From: Propionibacteriaceae bacterium
GTDB taxonomy: Bacteria; Actinomycetota; Actinomycetes; Propionibacteriales; Propionibacteriaceae
DNA length: 64,000 nt
Direction: 5' to 3'
Assembly: GCA_905372155.1 (NCBI GenBank)
Contig: CAJPNZ010000001.1
Location: forward strand, 62,001 to 126,000
Shown: one piece after another, positions 17,661-26,849 of the stretch
Layout of the letters: the number at the start of each line of letters is the position of its first letter
Position numbering within the stretch: the stretch's first letter is position 1
The notes under the pieces: model-generated
The model's input: only the letters and a program-made list of their open reading frames with translations
What the model was told of the DNA's origin: nothing
Databases searched by the model: none
Translations under genes and position numbers: made by a program

Positions 17661-19670
17661 TCAGTGCGGGGTGACGTGGAATATGTGGGCGGGCTTGCCC
17701 GGGTACAGGCGAACCCAGTTTCTCTCACCCCAGATGTAGGTGTCGCCCGACAGCTCGTCGTGGACCTCGACGGCAGCTCCCGGGGGAAGCCCCAGAGCCG
17801 GGAGGTCCAGGTAGACCTCGGACTCCACGGTGTTGTCCGGATCCAGTGAGCAGACCATCAGCATGACATCGTCCCCGTCGTGTTTCGAGTAGACCATCAC
17901 CGAGTCGTGCGGGGCGTGGTGGAAGTGGATGTCGCGCAGCTGCTGCAGGGCCTGGTGCTTCTCGCGGATTCCGTTCAGGGTTCCCAGGAGCAGGTTCAGG
18001 TTCGGTTCCTCGGTGAAGTCCCGTGGACGGTACTCGTACTTCTCAGAGTTCAGGTATTCCTCACGTCCCGGGGCCAAGGGGGTGTGCTCGAACAGCTCGA
18101 AACCCGAGTAGACGCCCCACGAGGGCGATAGTGTGGCGGCCAGGATCGCGCGGATGGCGAAGATCGCGGGATTCCCAGACTGCAGGTGGAAGGGCAGAAT
18201 ATCCGGGGTGTTGACGAAGAAATTGGGCCGGTAGTAAGGGGCCATGTCCCGGCTCAGCTCCGTCAGGTATTCCGTGAGCTCCCACTTCGCGACGCGCCAG
18301 GTGAAATACGTGTACGACTGCTGGAAACCGACCTTACCGAGGGCCGCCATCATCTGCGGTTTGGTGAAGGCCTCGGCCAGGAAGATGACTTCCGGGTTGG
18401 TCTCGTGCACCCGCTCCAGCAACCAGTCCCAGAACTCCACGGGTTTGGTGTGGGGGTTGTCCACCCGGAAGATCGTCACGCCGCGGTCGATCCACAGCTG
18501 CACGACCCTCAGCACCTCCTGGTAGATGCCCTCGGGATCGTTGTCGAAGTTCAGGGGGTAGATGTCCTGGTACTTCTTGGGCGGGTTCTCCGCGTAGGCG
18601 ATGGTCCCGTCCAGGCGGGTGGTGAACCATTCGGGATGTTCCTGCACCCACGGATGGTCGGGGGAGGCCTGGAGGGCGAGGTCGAGGGCCAGCTCCAGCC
18701 CGAGGGACTTCGCCTTCGCGACGAACCGCTCGAAGGACTCGAGATCACCCAGGTCGGGGTGGATGGCGTCGTGCCCGCCGTCGAGAGAACCGATGGCCCA
18801 CGGGGACCCAGGATCGTCGGGGGCCGGGTCGAGACTGTTGTTCCTGCCCTTCCGGAAGGCCGAACCGATGGGATGGATCGGGGGCAGGTATGCCACGTGG
18901 AAACCCATCGCCGCGATCGCCTCGAGACGCGAGTGCGAGGAATCGAAACCACCCGAGATCCAGTTGCCCTCCTCGTCACGCATGGCCCCCTGCGAACGCG
19001 GGAAGAACTCGTACCACGACGAGTAGAGGGCACGCCGGCGTTCGACGCGGATCGGGTATTCCTGGGTGGCGGAGATCGCTTCCCGGGGGCCGAACCGCGC
19101 CATGGCGCGTTCGATGGGACGCGAGTTGACCAGATCCTCGATCTCACTGACGGGGGTGTTTGGGTTCAGCGCCTCGGCCGCGGCACGCAGCAGGTGGGAT
19201 GCAGCCATCACACGGGACTGCTCGGCGGTCTCGGCCGCCTCGTGGAAGAGCTCCCGACCCTCCAGGCAGAGCAATTCCACGTCCATGCCCAGCGGCAGCT
19301 TCGCAAGCGCGTTGTGGCGCCAGGTGCCCCAGGGATCGGACCAGCCTTCGACGCGGAAGGTCCAGTCCCCTTCGGTCGCCATGCGGACATGGGCCTGCCA
19401 GATGTCGAGCCCCTTGGGTTCGACCTGGGTCATGTCGATCCGGCGCTGGGTGCCGTGCGGGGCGGTGAGGATCACCGATGCGTTCACGGCGTCGTGGCCC
19501 TCGCGAAACACGTTCGCGCTGATCAGGATTCGTTCATGCGCCACGGCCTTTACCGGGTAGGCGCCGTCGGCTATCACGGGGGAAACCCCCGTTACCGGGA
19601 TGCGGCCGAAACCGCCTTCGGTGCGTCGCAGGTGTGCTCTGGCTGGTGTGGGGTGGTTCACAGGAACCAC
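17661..19670 (-). CDS. glgE: Alpha-1,4-glucan:maltose-1-phosphate maltosyltransferase
   Basis: GlgE adds maltosyl units from maltose-1-phosphate to growing alpha-1,4-glucan in the cytoplasm. The 669-aa GH13_3 protein shows YLPPIHPIGSAFRKGRNN, the nucleophile Asp in IFRVDNPHTKPVEFW, and the Glu of VIFLAEAFTKP. I chose GTG 19670 because a GAGGA site lies 5-8 bases upstream; the frame stays open 13 codons further only to a TTG that would nearly touch the divergent glgP start. It heads the operon glgE-mak-glgB-NUDIX. Confidence 0.95.
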   Translation of the reverse strand: MVPVNHPTPARAHLRRTEGGFGRIPVTGVSPVIADGAYPVKAVAHERILISANVFREGHDAVNASVILTAPHGTQRRIDMTQVEPKGLDIWQAHVRMATEGDWTFRVEGWSDPWGTWRHNALAKLPLGMDVELLCLEGRELFHEAAETAEQSRVMAASHLLRAAAEALNPNTPVSEIEDLVNSRPIERAMARFGPREAISATQEYPIRVERRRALYSSWYEFFPRSQGAMRDEEGNWISGGFDSSHSRLEAIAAMGFHVAYLPPIHPIGSAFRKGRNNSLDPAPDDPGSPWAIGSLDGGHDAIHPDLGDLESFERFVAKAKSLGLELALDLALQASPDHPWVQEHPEWFTTRLDGTIAYAENPPKKYQDIYPLNFDNDPEGIYQEVLRVVQLWIDRGVTIFRVDNPHTKPVEFWDWLLERVHETNPEVIFLAEAFTKPQMMAALGKVGFQQSYTYFTWRVAKWELTEYLTELSRDMAPYYRPNFFVNTPDILPFHLQSGNPAIFAIRAILAATLSPSWGVYSGFELFEHTPLAPGREEYLNSEKYEYRPRDFTEEPNLNLLLGTLNGIREKHQALQQLRDIHFHHAPHDSVMVYSKHDGDDVMLMVCSLDPDNTVESEVYLDLPALGLPPGAAVEVHDELSGDTYIWGERNWVRLYPGKPAHIFHVTPH

Positions 19671-19711
19671 TCTATCTTCCTCAGGGTTTCGTGTGCCGGG
19701 GTGAGTCAATG

Positions 19712-19717
19712 TAGTTT
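19712..19717 (+). promoter_or_regulatory. -10 box of a probable leaderless glgP promoter
   Basis: TAGTTT ends 6 bases before GTG 19724. The box lies in the short divergent region between glgE and glgP. Confidence 0.4.
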
Positions 19718-19723
19718 ATGCTC

Positions 19724-22273
19724 GTGCGTGCATTCCGACGATTCACCGTTCATCCTGTGCTGCCCGAACGCATCGCGAAGCTCGATGCGCTGGCGAAGAA
19801 TCTTCGCTGGTCGTGGCACCAGGAAACCCGGGATCTTTTCCGGGCAATCGACCCGAAACTCTGGGAGGAAGTGGGAGAGGACCCCGTGAAACTGCTGTCC
19901 GCGGTGCGTCCCGAACGGGTCCAGCAGCTCGCGGCCGACCACGTCTTCGCCCGTAACGTGGGTCTCCTCCACGACGATCTGGTCAACTACCTCTCCGCCG
20001 ACCTGTGGTTCCAGCGCTACGCGGCCGAGCACGAGGGAGCGCCCGCGGGCATCGGCTACTTCTCCGCCGAGTTCGGCGTCAGCCAGGTGCTTCCCCAGTA
20101 CTCGGGTGGCCTGGGAATCCTCGCTGGCGACCACCTGAAGGCGGCCTCCGACCTCGGCCTGCCCCTGATCGGAGTCGGCCTGCTCTACCGGTTCGGGTAT
20201 TTCCGGCAGTGGCTGAACGCCTCCGGGTGGCAGCAGGAACGCTACCCGGTGCTGCCCTCCAACGAAATGCCCGTGGCCCGCCTGCTGGATTCCGCCGGGA
20301 ACCCGCAGAAGATCAGCGTGGAGGTCTCCGGGCGGGAGGTCTTCGCCTCCATCTGGGTGGCCTCCGTCGGCCGCATTCCGCTGCTGATGCTCGACACCGA
20401 CCGTGACGACAACGACCCCGAGGCCCGCAACATCACCGACCGGCTCTACGGCGGCGGCACCGAACACCGTCTCGCGCAGGAGGTCGTCCTCGGCATCGGT
20501 GGTGTCCGGGCACTGCGCCGCTACTGTGAGATCGCCGGTCGTCCCCAACCCGATGTCTACCACTGCAACGAGGGCCATGCCGGGTTCCTCGGTTTCGAAC
20601 GCATCCGCGAGTACCTGGCCGATGGGCACGACCTTCCCACTGCCATCGAGCTGACCCGCGCCGGAACCGTCTTCACCACCCACACCCCCGTGCCGGCGGG
20701 AATCGACCGTTTCGACAAGAGCCTCGTGGAGCACCAGTTCGCGAACTTCGATCCCGGGCTGCCGCTGGATGCCATCATTTCCTTCGGTTCCGAGACCTAC
20801 CACGGCGGCGACCCGTCGCGTTACAACATGGCCGTCCTCGGGTTGAGGCTCGGCCAACGCGCCAACGGTGTCTCCAAGCTCCACGGCGAGGTCTCGCGGG
20901 AGATGTTCAACGGCCTGTGGCCGGACTTCGACGCCACCGAGGTGCCCATCGGGTCGGTCACCAACGGTGTCCACCACCGCACCTGGATCCACCCGGAGCT
21001 CCTGGAGATCCTGAAGGCGCACACCGATGACGCCAGCACGGTCGTGGACGGCTACGACTGGGCCGCCATCCAGGAAGTGGACGACGACACCCTCTGGGGC
21101 CTGAAACGGCAGCTGCGTTCCTCCATGATCCAGATGGCGCGCAAACGCCTGGCGGAGTCCTGCAAGGCCCGGGGCATCCCCGCCGACTGGACCTCCGAGG
21201 CGCTGAACCCGCGGGTCCTGACCCTCGGTTTCGCCCGCCGTGGCGCCTCCTACAAGCGCCTGACGCTGATGCTGTCGAACCCGGAGCGCCTGAAGGCTCT
21301 CCTCAACCACCCCACCACGCCCATCCAGATCGTGATCGCGGGCAAGGCCCATCCCGCCGACAACATCGGCAAGTCGCTGATCCAGCAGATGGTGCAGTTC
21401 TCCGACCAGGACGACGTGCGCGGCAAACTGGTCTTCCTGCCCGACTACGACATGTCCCTGGCCCGTCCCCTGTACCCGGGCTGCGACGTGTGGGTCAACA
21501 ACCCTCTGCGGCCCTACGAGGCCTGCGGCACCTCCGGCATGAAGGCCGCCCTCAACGGCGCCGCGAACCTGTCCATCCGCGACGGCTGGTGGGACGAACT
21601 GTACTCACCGAGGTTCGGTTGGGAGATTCCCTCGGCGGAGGGCATCGCGGACCAGGCCGAGCGTGACGCCGCGGAGGCCGAGTTCCTCTACTCGATCATC
21701 GAGAACGAGATCATCCCGCGCTTCTACACCCTCGACGCGAACGGCAACCCCGCCGAGTGGCTCAAGATGATGCGCGATTGCATCTCCGAACTCGGCCCGG
21801 AGATCCTCGCCTCCCGCATGGTCCGCGACTACGTCACCGACTACTACACCCCGGCCGCGCGTTCCCTCGCCGCCCGGAACGATGATGGCGTCGCCGCCGA
21901 CCTGGCGAAGTGGAAGGAACGGATCCGCCGCGACTGGCACACCGCCCAGGTCGTCGGTCTCGACGTCGGTGTCATCGGGCAGCTCGAGACCGGCACCGTT
22001 CTGCGTCCGACCGTCGACGTCCGGCTCGGTGCCCTGAGGGCCGAGGACGTCGCGGTGCAGCTGATCTTCGGCGACGTCGACAACGAGGACAGGCTCCACA
22101 ACATCCGCAAGTACCCGACGGTTCCCGTCGGGGAGGCGGACGGAGTGACCCGGTTCGTCGCCGAGATCCCCACCCGCTACGCGGGACAGATCGGTTGCCT
22201 GGCCCGCATGGTGCCCTCGCATCCGCTGCTGGCCAGCGACTCCGAGATGGGGTTGTCCGCCGTCATCAGGTGA
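19724..22273 (+). CDS. glgP: Alpha-glucan (glycogen/maltodextrin) phosphorylase
   Basis: GlgP releases glucose-1-phosphate from the ends of alpha-1,4-glucan. The 849-aa protein is the actinobacterial GT35 type: it starts VRAFRRFTVHPVLPER and carries YFSAEFGVSQVLPQYSGGLG near residue 110. The PLP-binding Lys is in EACGTSGMKAALNGAANLS. The GTG start fits family N-termini and the -10 box; ATG 19718, two codons upstream, is the alternative. It is divergent from glgE and convergent with glgX. Its product feeds Pgm, whose gene lies 11 kb away. Confidence 0.93.
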   Translation: MRAFRRFTVHPVLPERIAKLDALAKNLRWSWHQETRDLFRAIDPKLWEEVGEDPVKLLSAVRPERVQQLAADHVFARNVGLLHDDLVNYLSADLWFQRYAAEHEGAPAGIGYFSAEFGVSQVLPQYSGGLGILAGDHLKAASDLGLPLIGVGLLYRFGYFRQWLNASGWQQERYPVLPSNEMPVARLLDSAGNPQKISVEVSGREVFASIWVASVGRIPLLMLDTDRDDNDPEARNITDRLYGGGTEHRLAQEVVLGIGGVRALRRYCEIAGRPQPDVYHCNEGHAGFLGFERIREYLADGHDLPTAIELTRAGTVFTTHTPVPAGIDRFDKSLVEHQFANFDPGLPLDAIISFGSETYHGGDPSRYNMAVLGLRLGQRANGVSKLHGEVSREMFNGLWPDFDATEVPIGSVTNGVHHRTWIHPELLEILKAHTDDASTVVDGYDWAAIQEVDDDTLWGLKRQLRSSMIQMARKRLAESCKARGIPADWTSEALNPRVLTLGFARRGASYKRLTLMLSNPERLKALLNHPTTPIQIVIAGKAHPADNIGKSLIQQMVQFSDQDDVRGKLVFLPDYDMSLARPLYPGCDVWVNNPLRPYEACGTSGMKAALNGAANLSIRDGWWDELYSPRFGWEIPSAEGIADQAERDAAEAEFLYSIIENEIIPRFYTLDANGNPAEWLKMMRDCISELGPEILASRMVRDYVTDYYTPAARSLAARNDDGVAADLAKWKERIRRDWHTAQVVGLDVGVIGQLETGTVLRPTVDVRLGALRAEDVAVQLIFGDVDNEDRLHNIRKYPTVPVGEADGVTRFVAEIPTRYAGQIGCLARMVPSHPLLASDSEMGLSAVIR

Positions 22274-22307
22274 CCCGGGCCGTGCCCTGCCAGCACGCCC
22301 CAACCGG

Positions 22308-22345
22308 AAAGGCCCCCGCGGGGAAAGGAACCCGCGGGGGCTTTC
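22308..22345. terminator. Strong bidirectional terminator between glgP and glgX
   Basis: AAAGGCCCCCGCGGG pairs with CCCGCGGGGGCTTT (one bulge) around a 7-8 base loop. The A-rich left side and T-rich right side suit termination of both convergent genes. Confidence 0.75.
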
Positions 22346-22365
22346 CCGTGTCAGCGGCCCCGGGG

Positions 22366-24495
22366 TCAGGGCATGAGGGCCAGGGGCATGCCCAGCAGCT
22401 CGGCAGCGGTGGTCGGCACGTCGCAACGCATCAACACCACGCAACGCCCCGGGACCATCAGCACGGAACCGGGCGAGAGTTCATCGGTTGGCAGCTCATC
22501 GGTTCCCGCCGAGTGCCAGATGATTTTCAGGTGGGCTGCCCAAGGCAGACCGGGAAGGGTCACGTCAATGGGGTCGGCCCCCGAGTGGAACCACGCCAGG
22601 AAGGCATTCGCCTCATCGGATACGTACATGCCCAACAGGCGACGAGAACCGTCATGCCAGTCCTGTTCGGTCATCTGGGCGCCGTAGTCGTTGAACCAGG
22701 TGAGGTCGACACGCCCCAGGTTCTCCCCGTGGCCGTTGATGACATCGGTGTGGTGCAGATAGTGGTCGGGGCGCAGCAGAGGGTGTTTCGCCCTCAGACG
22801 CAGAAGATCGACCAAGCGGCTCCGGACCCCCTGCCACCGGGCGTCGGGGGTCCAGTCCACCCAGCTCAGCGGCGAATCCTGGCAGTAGGCGTTGTTGTTG
22901 CCCTTCTGGGTGCGTCCGAACTCATCGCCGGCGAGGATCATGGGGGTTCCAGCCGCGAGAACCTGGGTGGCGTGCATGTTGAGCACCTGCCGGGCCCTCA
23001 GATCGTTGATGGTCGGATCGTCGCTCTCGCCCTCGAAACCGTGGTTCCAGGAACGGTTGTTGTCGCTGCCATCGCGATTGCCCTCACCATTGGCGGAGTT
23101 GTGTTTCACGTCGTAGCTGACCAGGTCGCGCATCGTGAACCCGTCGTGGACGGTCACGAAATTGATCGAGGCCTGCGGGGGGCGACCGCTGTGCTGGAAC
23201 ACGTCCGAGGAGCCGGACAGTCGGGTGGCGAGTTCCTGGACCCCGTGAACCGTGCTCTTCCAGTAGTCACGGACGTGATCGCGGAACCGATCGTTCCATT
23301 CGGACCAGCCGGGACCGAAGCTGCCGAGCTGATACCCATAGGGGCCGATGTCCCAGGGCTCGGCGATCAATTTCACACCGGAGAGAACGGGATCGGAGTT
23401 GATCTGCTGCCTCAAGGGGTGGTCATGGACGAAGTGGTGCTGGCTGTCACGGAACAGCGTGGTGGCCAGGTCGAAACGGAATCCGTCAACGCCCATGTGC
23501 TCCACCCAGTAGCGGAGGGAATCGACGATCAGCTGCCGGACCATGGGTGTGGAGGAGTTCACCGAGTTTCCGCACCCGGTCACGTCGTAGTCGTCCCTCA
23601 GATCATCGGTGAGGCGGTAGTAGCCCGCGTGGTCGATGCCGCGCATGGAGAGCGTCGGGCCCTCGTGCCCGCCCTCCGCGGTGTGGTTGTAGACGACATC
23701 GAGGATGACCTCGATGCCGGCGTCGTGGAGGGCGGCGACCATGGCCTTGAACTCTGTCACCTGGTTTCCGAGGGTGCCCCTGGTCGCGTAGTAGGCGTGC
23801 GGGGCGAAAAAGCTGAGGGTGTTGTAGCCCCAGTAGTTGCTCAGTCCCTTGTGGGCGATGAATGGCTCGGATGCGTAGTGGTGGATGGGCAGCAGCTCGA
23901 CCGCCGTGATGCCGGTGTCCAGAAGGTAGGAGATCACATCCGGGTAGGCCAGGGCCGCGTATGAACCGCGCAGGTGTTCAGGCACCAGCGGGTGCATTTT
24001 CGTGAAACCGCGCACGTGCATCTCGTAGATGACCGACTCGGCCATCGGACGTCTGCCACCCGCCACCGGAGGGGGCGCAGGGGTGTCGGCGACGACGACG
24101 CTGAGCGGCACGGCCCCGAAGGAATCGGTGGCGTCGGGGCGGAAATCGTCGTGGGCCAGGTGGTCGTGGATCGGGCCCCGGTAGTCGATGCCGCTGGTCA
24201 CGGCCCGGGCGTAGGGGTCGAGCAGCAGCCGGGCCGGGTTGAAACGGCGGCCGCGGCTCGGCGCCCAGTCCCCGTGAACGCGGTAGCCGTACTCCTGCCC
24301 CTCACCGATACCGGGAACGAAGACGTGCCAGATTCCCTGGCCGTCCACTCTCATCTCAACATTGCGTTGATTCTTCATCAGGTCCACGAGCGACAGCTCC
24401 ACGCGTTTGGCGTGGGGGGCCCACAGACCGAAGCTGACGCCGTCCTTCTCGACCTTTGCTCCCAAGCGGCTGGTGTCGAGCGGCTCAATGAACAT
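22366..24495 (-). CDS. glgX: Glycogen debranching enzyme
   Basis: GlgX hydrolyses alpha-1,6 branch stubs left after phosphorylase action. The 709-aa GH13_11 protein has an N-terminal CBM48 domain (GVSFGLWAPHAKRVEL), then the barrel motifs VILDVVYNHTAEG, GVDGFRFDLATTLF (nucleophile Asp), VKLIAEPWDIG (acid/base Glu) and FVTVHDGFTMRD. The GNNNAYCQDSPLSWVDW segment is typical of GlgX/isoamylase. I chose ATG 24495 because GGAAGG lies about 8 bases upstream and MFIEPLDTSRLG matches family starts; 19 further upstream codons do not. Confidence 0.94.
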   Translation of the reverse strand: MFIEPLDTSRLGAKVEKDGVSFGLWAPHAKRVELSLVDLMKNQRNVEMRVDGQGIWHVFVPGIGEGQEYGYRVHGDWAPSRGRRFNPARLLLDPYARAVTSGIDYRGPIHDHLAHDDFRPDATDSFGAVPLSVVVADTPAPPPVAGGRRPMAESVIYEMHVRGFTKMHPLVPEHLRGSYAALAYPDVISYLLDTGITAVELLPIHHYASEPFIAHKGLSNYWGYNTLSFFAPHAYYATRGTLGNQVTEFKAMVAALHDAGIEVILDVVYNHTAEGGHEGPTLSMRGIDHAGYYRLTDDLRDDYDVTGCGNSVNSSTPMVRQLIVDSLRYWVEHMGVDGFRFDLATTLFRDSQHHFVHDHPLRQQINSDPVLSGVKLIAEPWDIGPYGYQLGSFGPGWSEWNDRFRDHVRDYWKSTVHGVQELATRLSGSSDVFQHSGRPPQASINFVTVHDGFTMRDLVSYDVKHNSANGEGNRDGSDNNRSWNHGFEGESDDPTINDLRARQVLNMHATQVLAAGTPMILAGDEFGRTQKGNNNAYCQDSPLSWVDWTPDARWQGVRSRLVDLLRLRAKHPLLRPDHYLHHTDVINGHGENLGRVDLTWFNDYGAQMTEQDWHDGSRRLLGMYVSDEANAFLAWFHSGADPIDVTLPGLPWAAHLKIIWHSAGTDELPTDELSPGSVLMVPGRCVVLMRCDVPTTAAELLGMPLALMP

Positions 24496-24623
24496 GTTTC
24501 GCCTTCCGGCCCTCGGCGGGCATCCGCCCCGAGGGCCGAACCATTTTGCCATAAGTCATCTGATCTCACAGAAAAACCCGGTCGATCAGTCATGATGGAT
24601 GGTTGAGAGAAGTCACTGATGAT

Positions 24624-24629
24624 TAGGGT
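24624..24629 (+). promoter_or_regulatory. -10 box of a probable leaderless promoter for the cysteine desulfurase gene
   Basis: TAGGGT ends 6 bases before GTG 24636. Confidence 0.45.
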
Positions 24630-24635
24630 GAAACG

Positions 24636-25739
24636 GTGAGCACCTACTTGGACCACGCCGCCACCTCGCCGATGCGCTCCGAGGCGCGGGAGGCGTTGCT
24701 GACCGAGCTCGGACGGGTCGGCAACCCCTCGTCCCAGCATCGAGCGGGACAGCGGGCCAGGCGCCGCCTCGAGGAGGCGCGGGAGGAACTGGCGGCGGCA
24801 CTCGGCGCCCACCCCGGGGAGGTGATCTTCACCTCGGGCGGTTCGGAGGCCGACTCGATCGCCATCCTGGGTTCTTTGGCCGCCCGGCCCGAAAGACCAC
24901 GGAGCCTGATCTCGGCGGTCGAGCACCCGGCCGTGCAGGAGGCCCGTGGCAGGGGGGCCGAGGTGCTCGCGGTGAACTCCCGCGGAGTCGTCGAGGACAC
25001 CACGTGGGAGGCCGCGGATGAGAAGGTGGCCGTGATCTCGGTGGTGAGGGTGAACAACGAAACCGGGGTGATCCATCCCCTCGACGGTCTGATCGCCGCC
25101 AGTTCGAGGACGGGTGCGTGGAGTCACAGCGACGCCGTGCAGGCCCTCGGGCACGTGCCCTTGGACTTCCACGCCACGGGTCTGGACCTGATGAGCGTCT
25201 CCGCCCACAAGATCGGCGGTCCCGTCGGGATCGGGGCCCTCGTCGTGCGGCGCGGCGTCACCCCGGCGCCGATCGGGCTCGGCGGTGGGCAGGAGGGCCG
25301 CATCCGCTCCGGTACGCTCCCGGTGGCTCTCGCCGCATCCTTTGCGGCCGCCGCGACGGCTGCCGTGGCGGGTCTCGAGGCCGAGTCCGAGCGGCTCGTC
25401 GCGCTCCGGGACGGGATCCGTGAGACCGCCTCGGCCTGCGGGGGACGCATCAACGGCGAGAACTGCGCCCCACACGTCGTCAGCGTCACTTTCCCCGGGA
25501 TACGGGCCCAGGACCTGTTGTTTCTGTTGGATGCCGAGGACATCCACGCCTCGGCGGGTTCCGCGTGCCGAGCCGGGGTGTACCGGCCCAGCGAGGTGCT
25601 GCTGGCGATGGGTGCCCCCGAGGACGAGGCCATGTCCACGGTCCGCTTCTCCCTCGGCCACACCAGCGGCCGAGGGGATGTCGACCGGCTTCGCGAGGTG
25701 CTGCCGGTGGCCGTGGAACGGGCCCGGGCGGCCGGGTAA
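24636..25739 (+). CDS. Cysteine desulfurase (NifS/IscS family)
   Basis: This PLP enzyme takes sulfur from cysteine as a persulfide. The 367-aa protein shows YLDHAATSPM at the N-terminus, SGGSEADSIAI, the PLP Lys in VSAHKIGGPVGIGAL and the active Cys in the loop ASAGSACRAGVY near residue 310. It lies directly upstream of mnmA, suggesting that it supplies sulfur for tRNA 2-thiouridine synthesis; supply to Fe-S assembly is also possible. It starts with GTG at 24636. It is probably one operon with mnmA and the MetE-like gene. Confidence 0.92.
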   Translation: MSTYLDHAATSPMRSEAREALLTELGRVGNPSSQHRAGQRARRRLEEAREELAAALGAHPGEVIFTSGGSEADSIAILGSLAARPERPRSLISAVEHPAVQEARGRGAEVLAVNSRGVVEDTTWEAADEKVAVISVVRVNNETGVIHPLDGLIAASSRTGAWSHSDAVQALGHVPLDFHATGLDLMSVSAHKIGGPVGIGALVVRRGVTPAPIGLGGGQEGRIRSGTLPVALAASFAAAATAAVAGLEAESERLVALRDGIRETASACGGRINGENCAPHVVSVTFPGIRAQDLLFLLDAEDIHASAGSACRAGVYRPSEVLLAMGAPEDEAMSTVRFSLGHTSGRGDVDRLREVLPVAVERARAAG

Positions 25740-25775
25740 AATCCTTTGGCCGCGGACCCTGAGAAAGGAGGGGAG

Positions 25776-26849
25776 TTGAAGGTACTGGCAGCCATGTCGG
25801 GCGGGGTCGATTCCGCCGTCGCCGCGGCGCGTCTCGTCGCCGCCGGCCACGATGTGACCGGGGTGCACCTGGCGCTGAACCGCAACCCGCAGCCCTACCG
25901 GGAGGGGTCGCGCGGCTGCTGTTCCCTGGAGGACGCCCACGACGCCAGGCGCGCCGCCGACCTGCTGGACATCCCCTTCTACGTGTGGGATTTCTCGGAG
26001 CAGTTCCAAACGGAGGTGGTTGACGACTTCATAGCCGAGTACCGCGCGGGCCGCACCCCGAACCCGTGCCTCAGGTGCAACGAGAAGATCAAGTTCGCGG
26101 CGGTGCTGGAGCGCGGGCTCGCGCTCGGTTTCGACGCCGTCGCGACGGGACACTACGCCCGGGTCGTGGACAACGGGTCGGAACTGGAACTGCACCGCGC
26201 CGCCGACCCGGACAAGGACCAGTCCTACGTGCTCGGCGTGCTGAACCAGGACCAACTGCGCCGCTCCCTGTTCCCACTCGCCGACACGCCGAAACCGCAG
26301 GTGCGGGCGGAGGCCCATTCGCTGGGCCTCAGGGTCGCGGACAAACCCGACTCCTACGACATCTGCTTCATCCCCGACGGCGACACCCAAGGCTATCTGA
26401 GAGCCCATCTCGGCGAGACCCCGGGGCCGATCGTGGACCGTTCCGGAACCGAGCTCGGACGGCACAGGGGGCATCACGGGTTCACCATCGGGCAGCGCAA
26501 GGGACTCGACCTGCGCGTCCCTGCGCCGGACGGCAATCCCCGCTACGTGCTGCGGATCGAACCGGCCGGCAACCGCGTGGTCGTCGGTCCCGGGGAATCA
26601 CTGCTGGTCACCAACCTCGCGGGTATCCGCCCCACCTGGACCCAGCACAGGGTGCCCGGAAGCTGGCGGGGACAGGTGCAGTACCGGGCCCACGGCGCGG
26701 CACTGTCCGCCACCATCGCCACCATCGGTGACGACGAGGTGCGGGTGGAACTCGACGAACCGACCCGCGGGGTGGCGCCAGGGCAGTCCATGGTGTTCTT
26801 CGACGCCACCCGGGTGGTCGGCTCCGCGACGATCAGTGGGACCTCGTGA
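25776..26849 (+). CDS. mnmA: tRNA-specific 2-thiouridylase
   Basis: MnmA installs sulfur at C2 of the wobble uridine in tRNAs for Lys, Glu and Gln. The 357-aa protein has the PP-loop [11 protein letters not shown] at the start, the catalytic Cys in [15 protein letters not shown], the second Cys in [10 protein letters not shown], and the [14 protein letters not shown] segment. The start is TTG 25776, backed by the strong ribosome site AAAGGAGGGGAG (25764-25775); ten upstream in-frame codons precede that site and are not family-like. Sulfur probably comes from the desulfurase encoded just upstream. Confidence 0.93.
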   Translation: MKVLAAMSGGVDSAVAAARLVAAGHDVTGVHLALNRNPQPYREGSRGCCSLEDAHDARRAADLLDIPFYVWDFSEQFQTEVVDDFIAEYRAGRTPNPCLRCNEKIKFAAVLERGLALGFDAVATGHYARVVDNGSELELHRAADPDKDQSYVLGVLNQDQLRRSLFPLADTPKPQVRAEAHSLGLRVADKPDSYDICFIPDGDTQGYLRAHLGETPGPIVDRSGTELGRHRGHHGFTIGQRKGLDLRVPAPDGNPRYVLRIEPAGNRVVVGPGESLLVTNLAGIRPTWTQHRVPGSWRGQVQYRAHGAALSATIATIGDDEVRVELDEPTRGVAPGQSMVFFDATRVVGSATISGTS

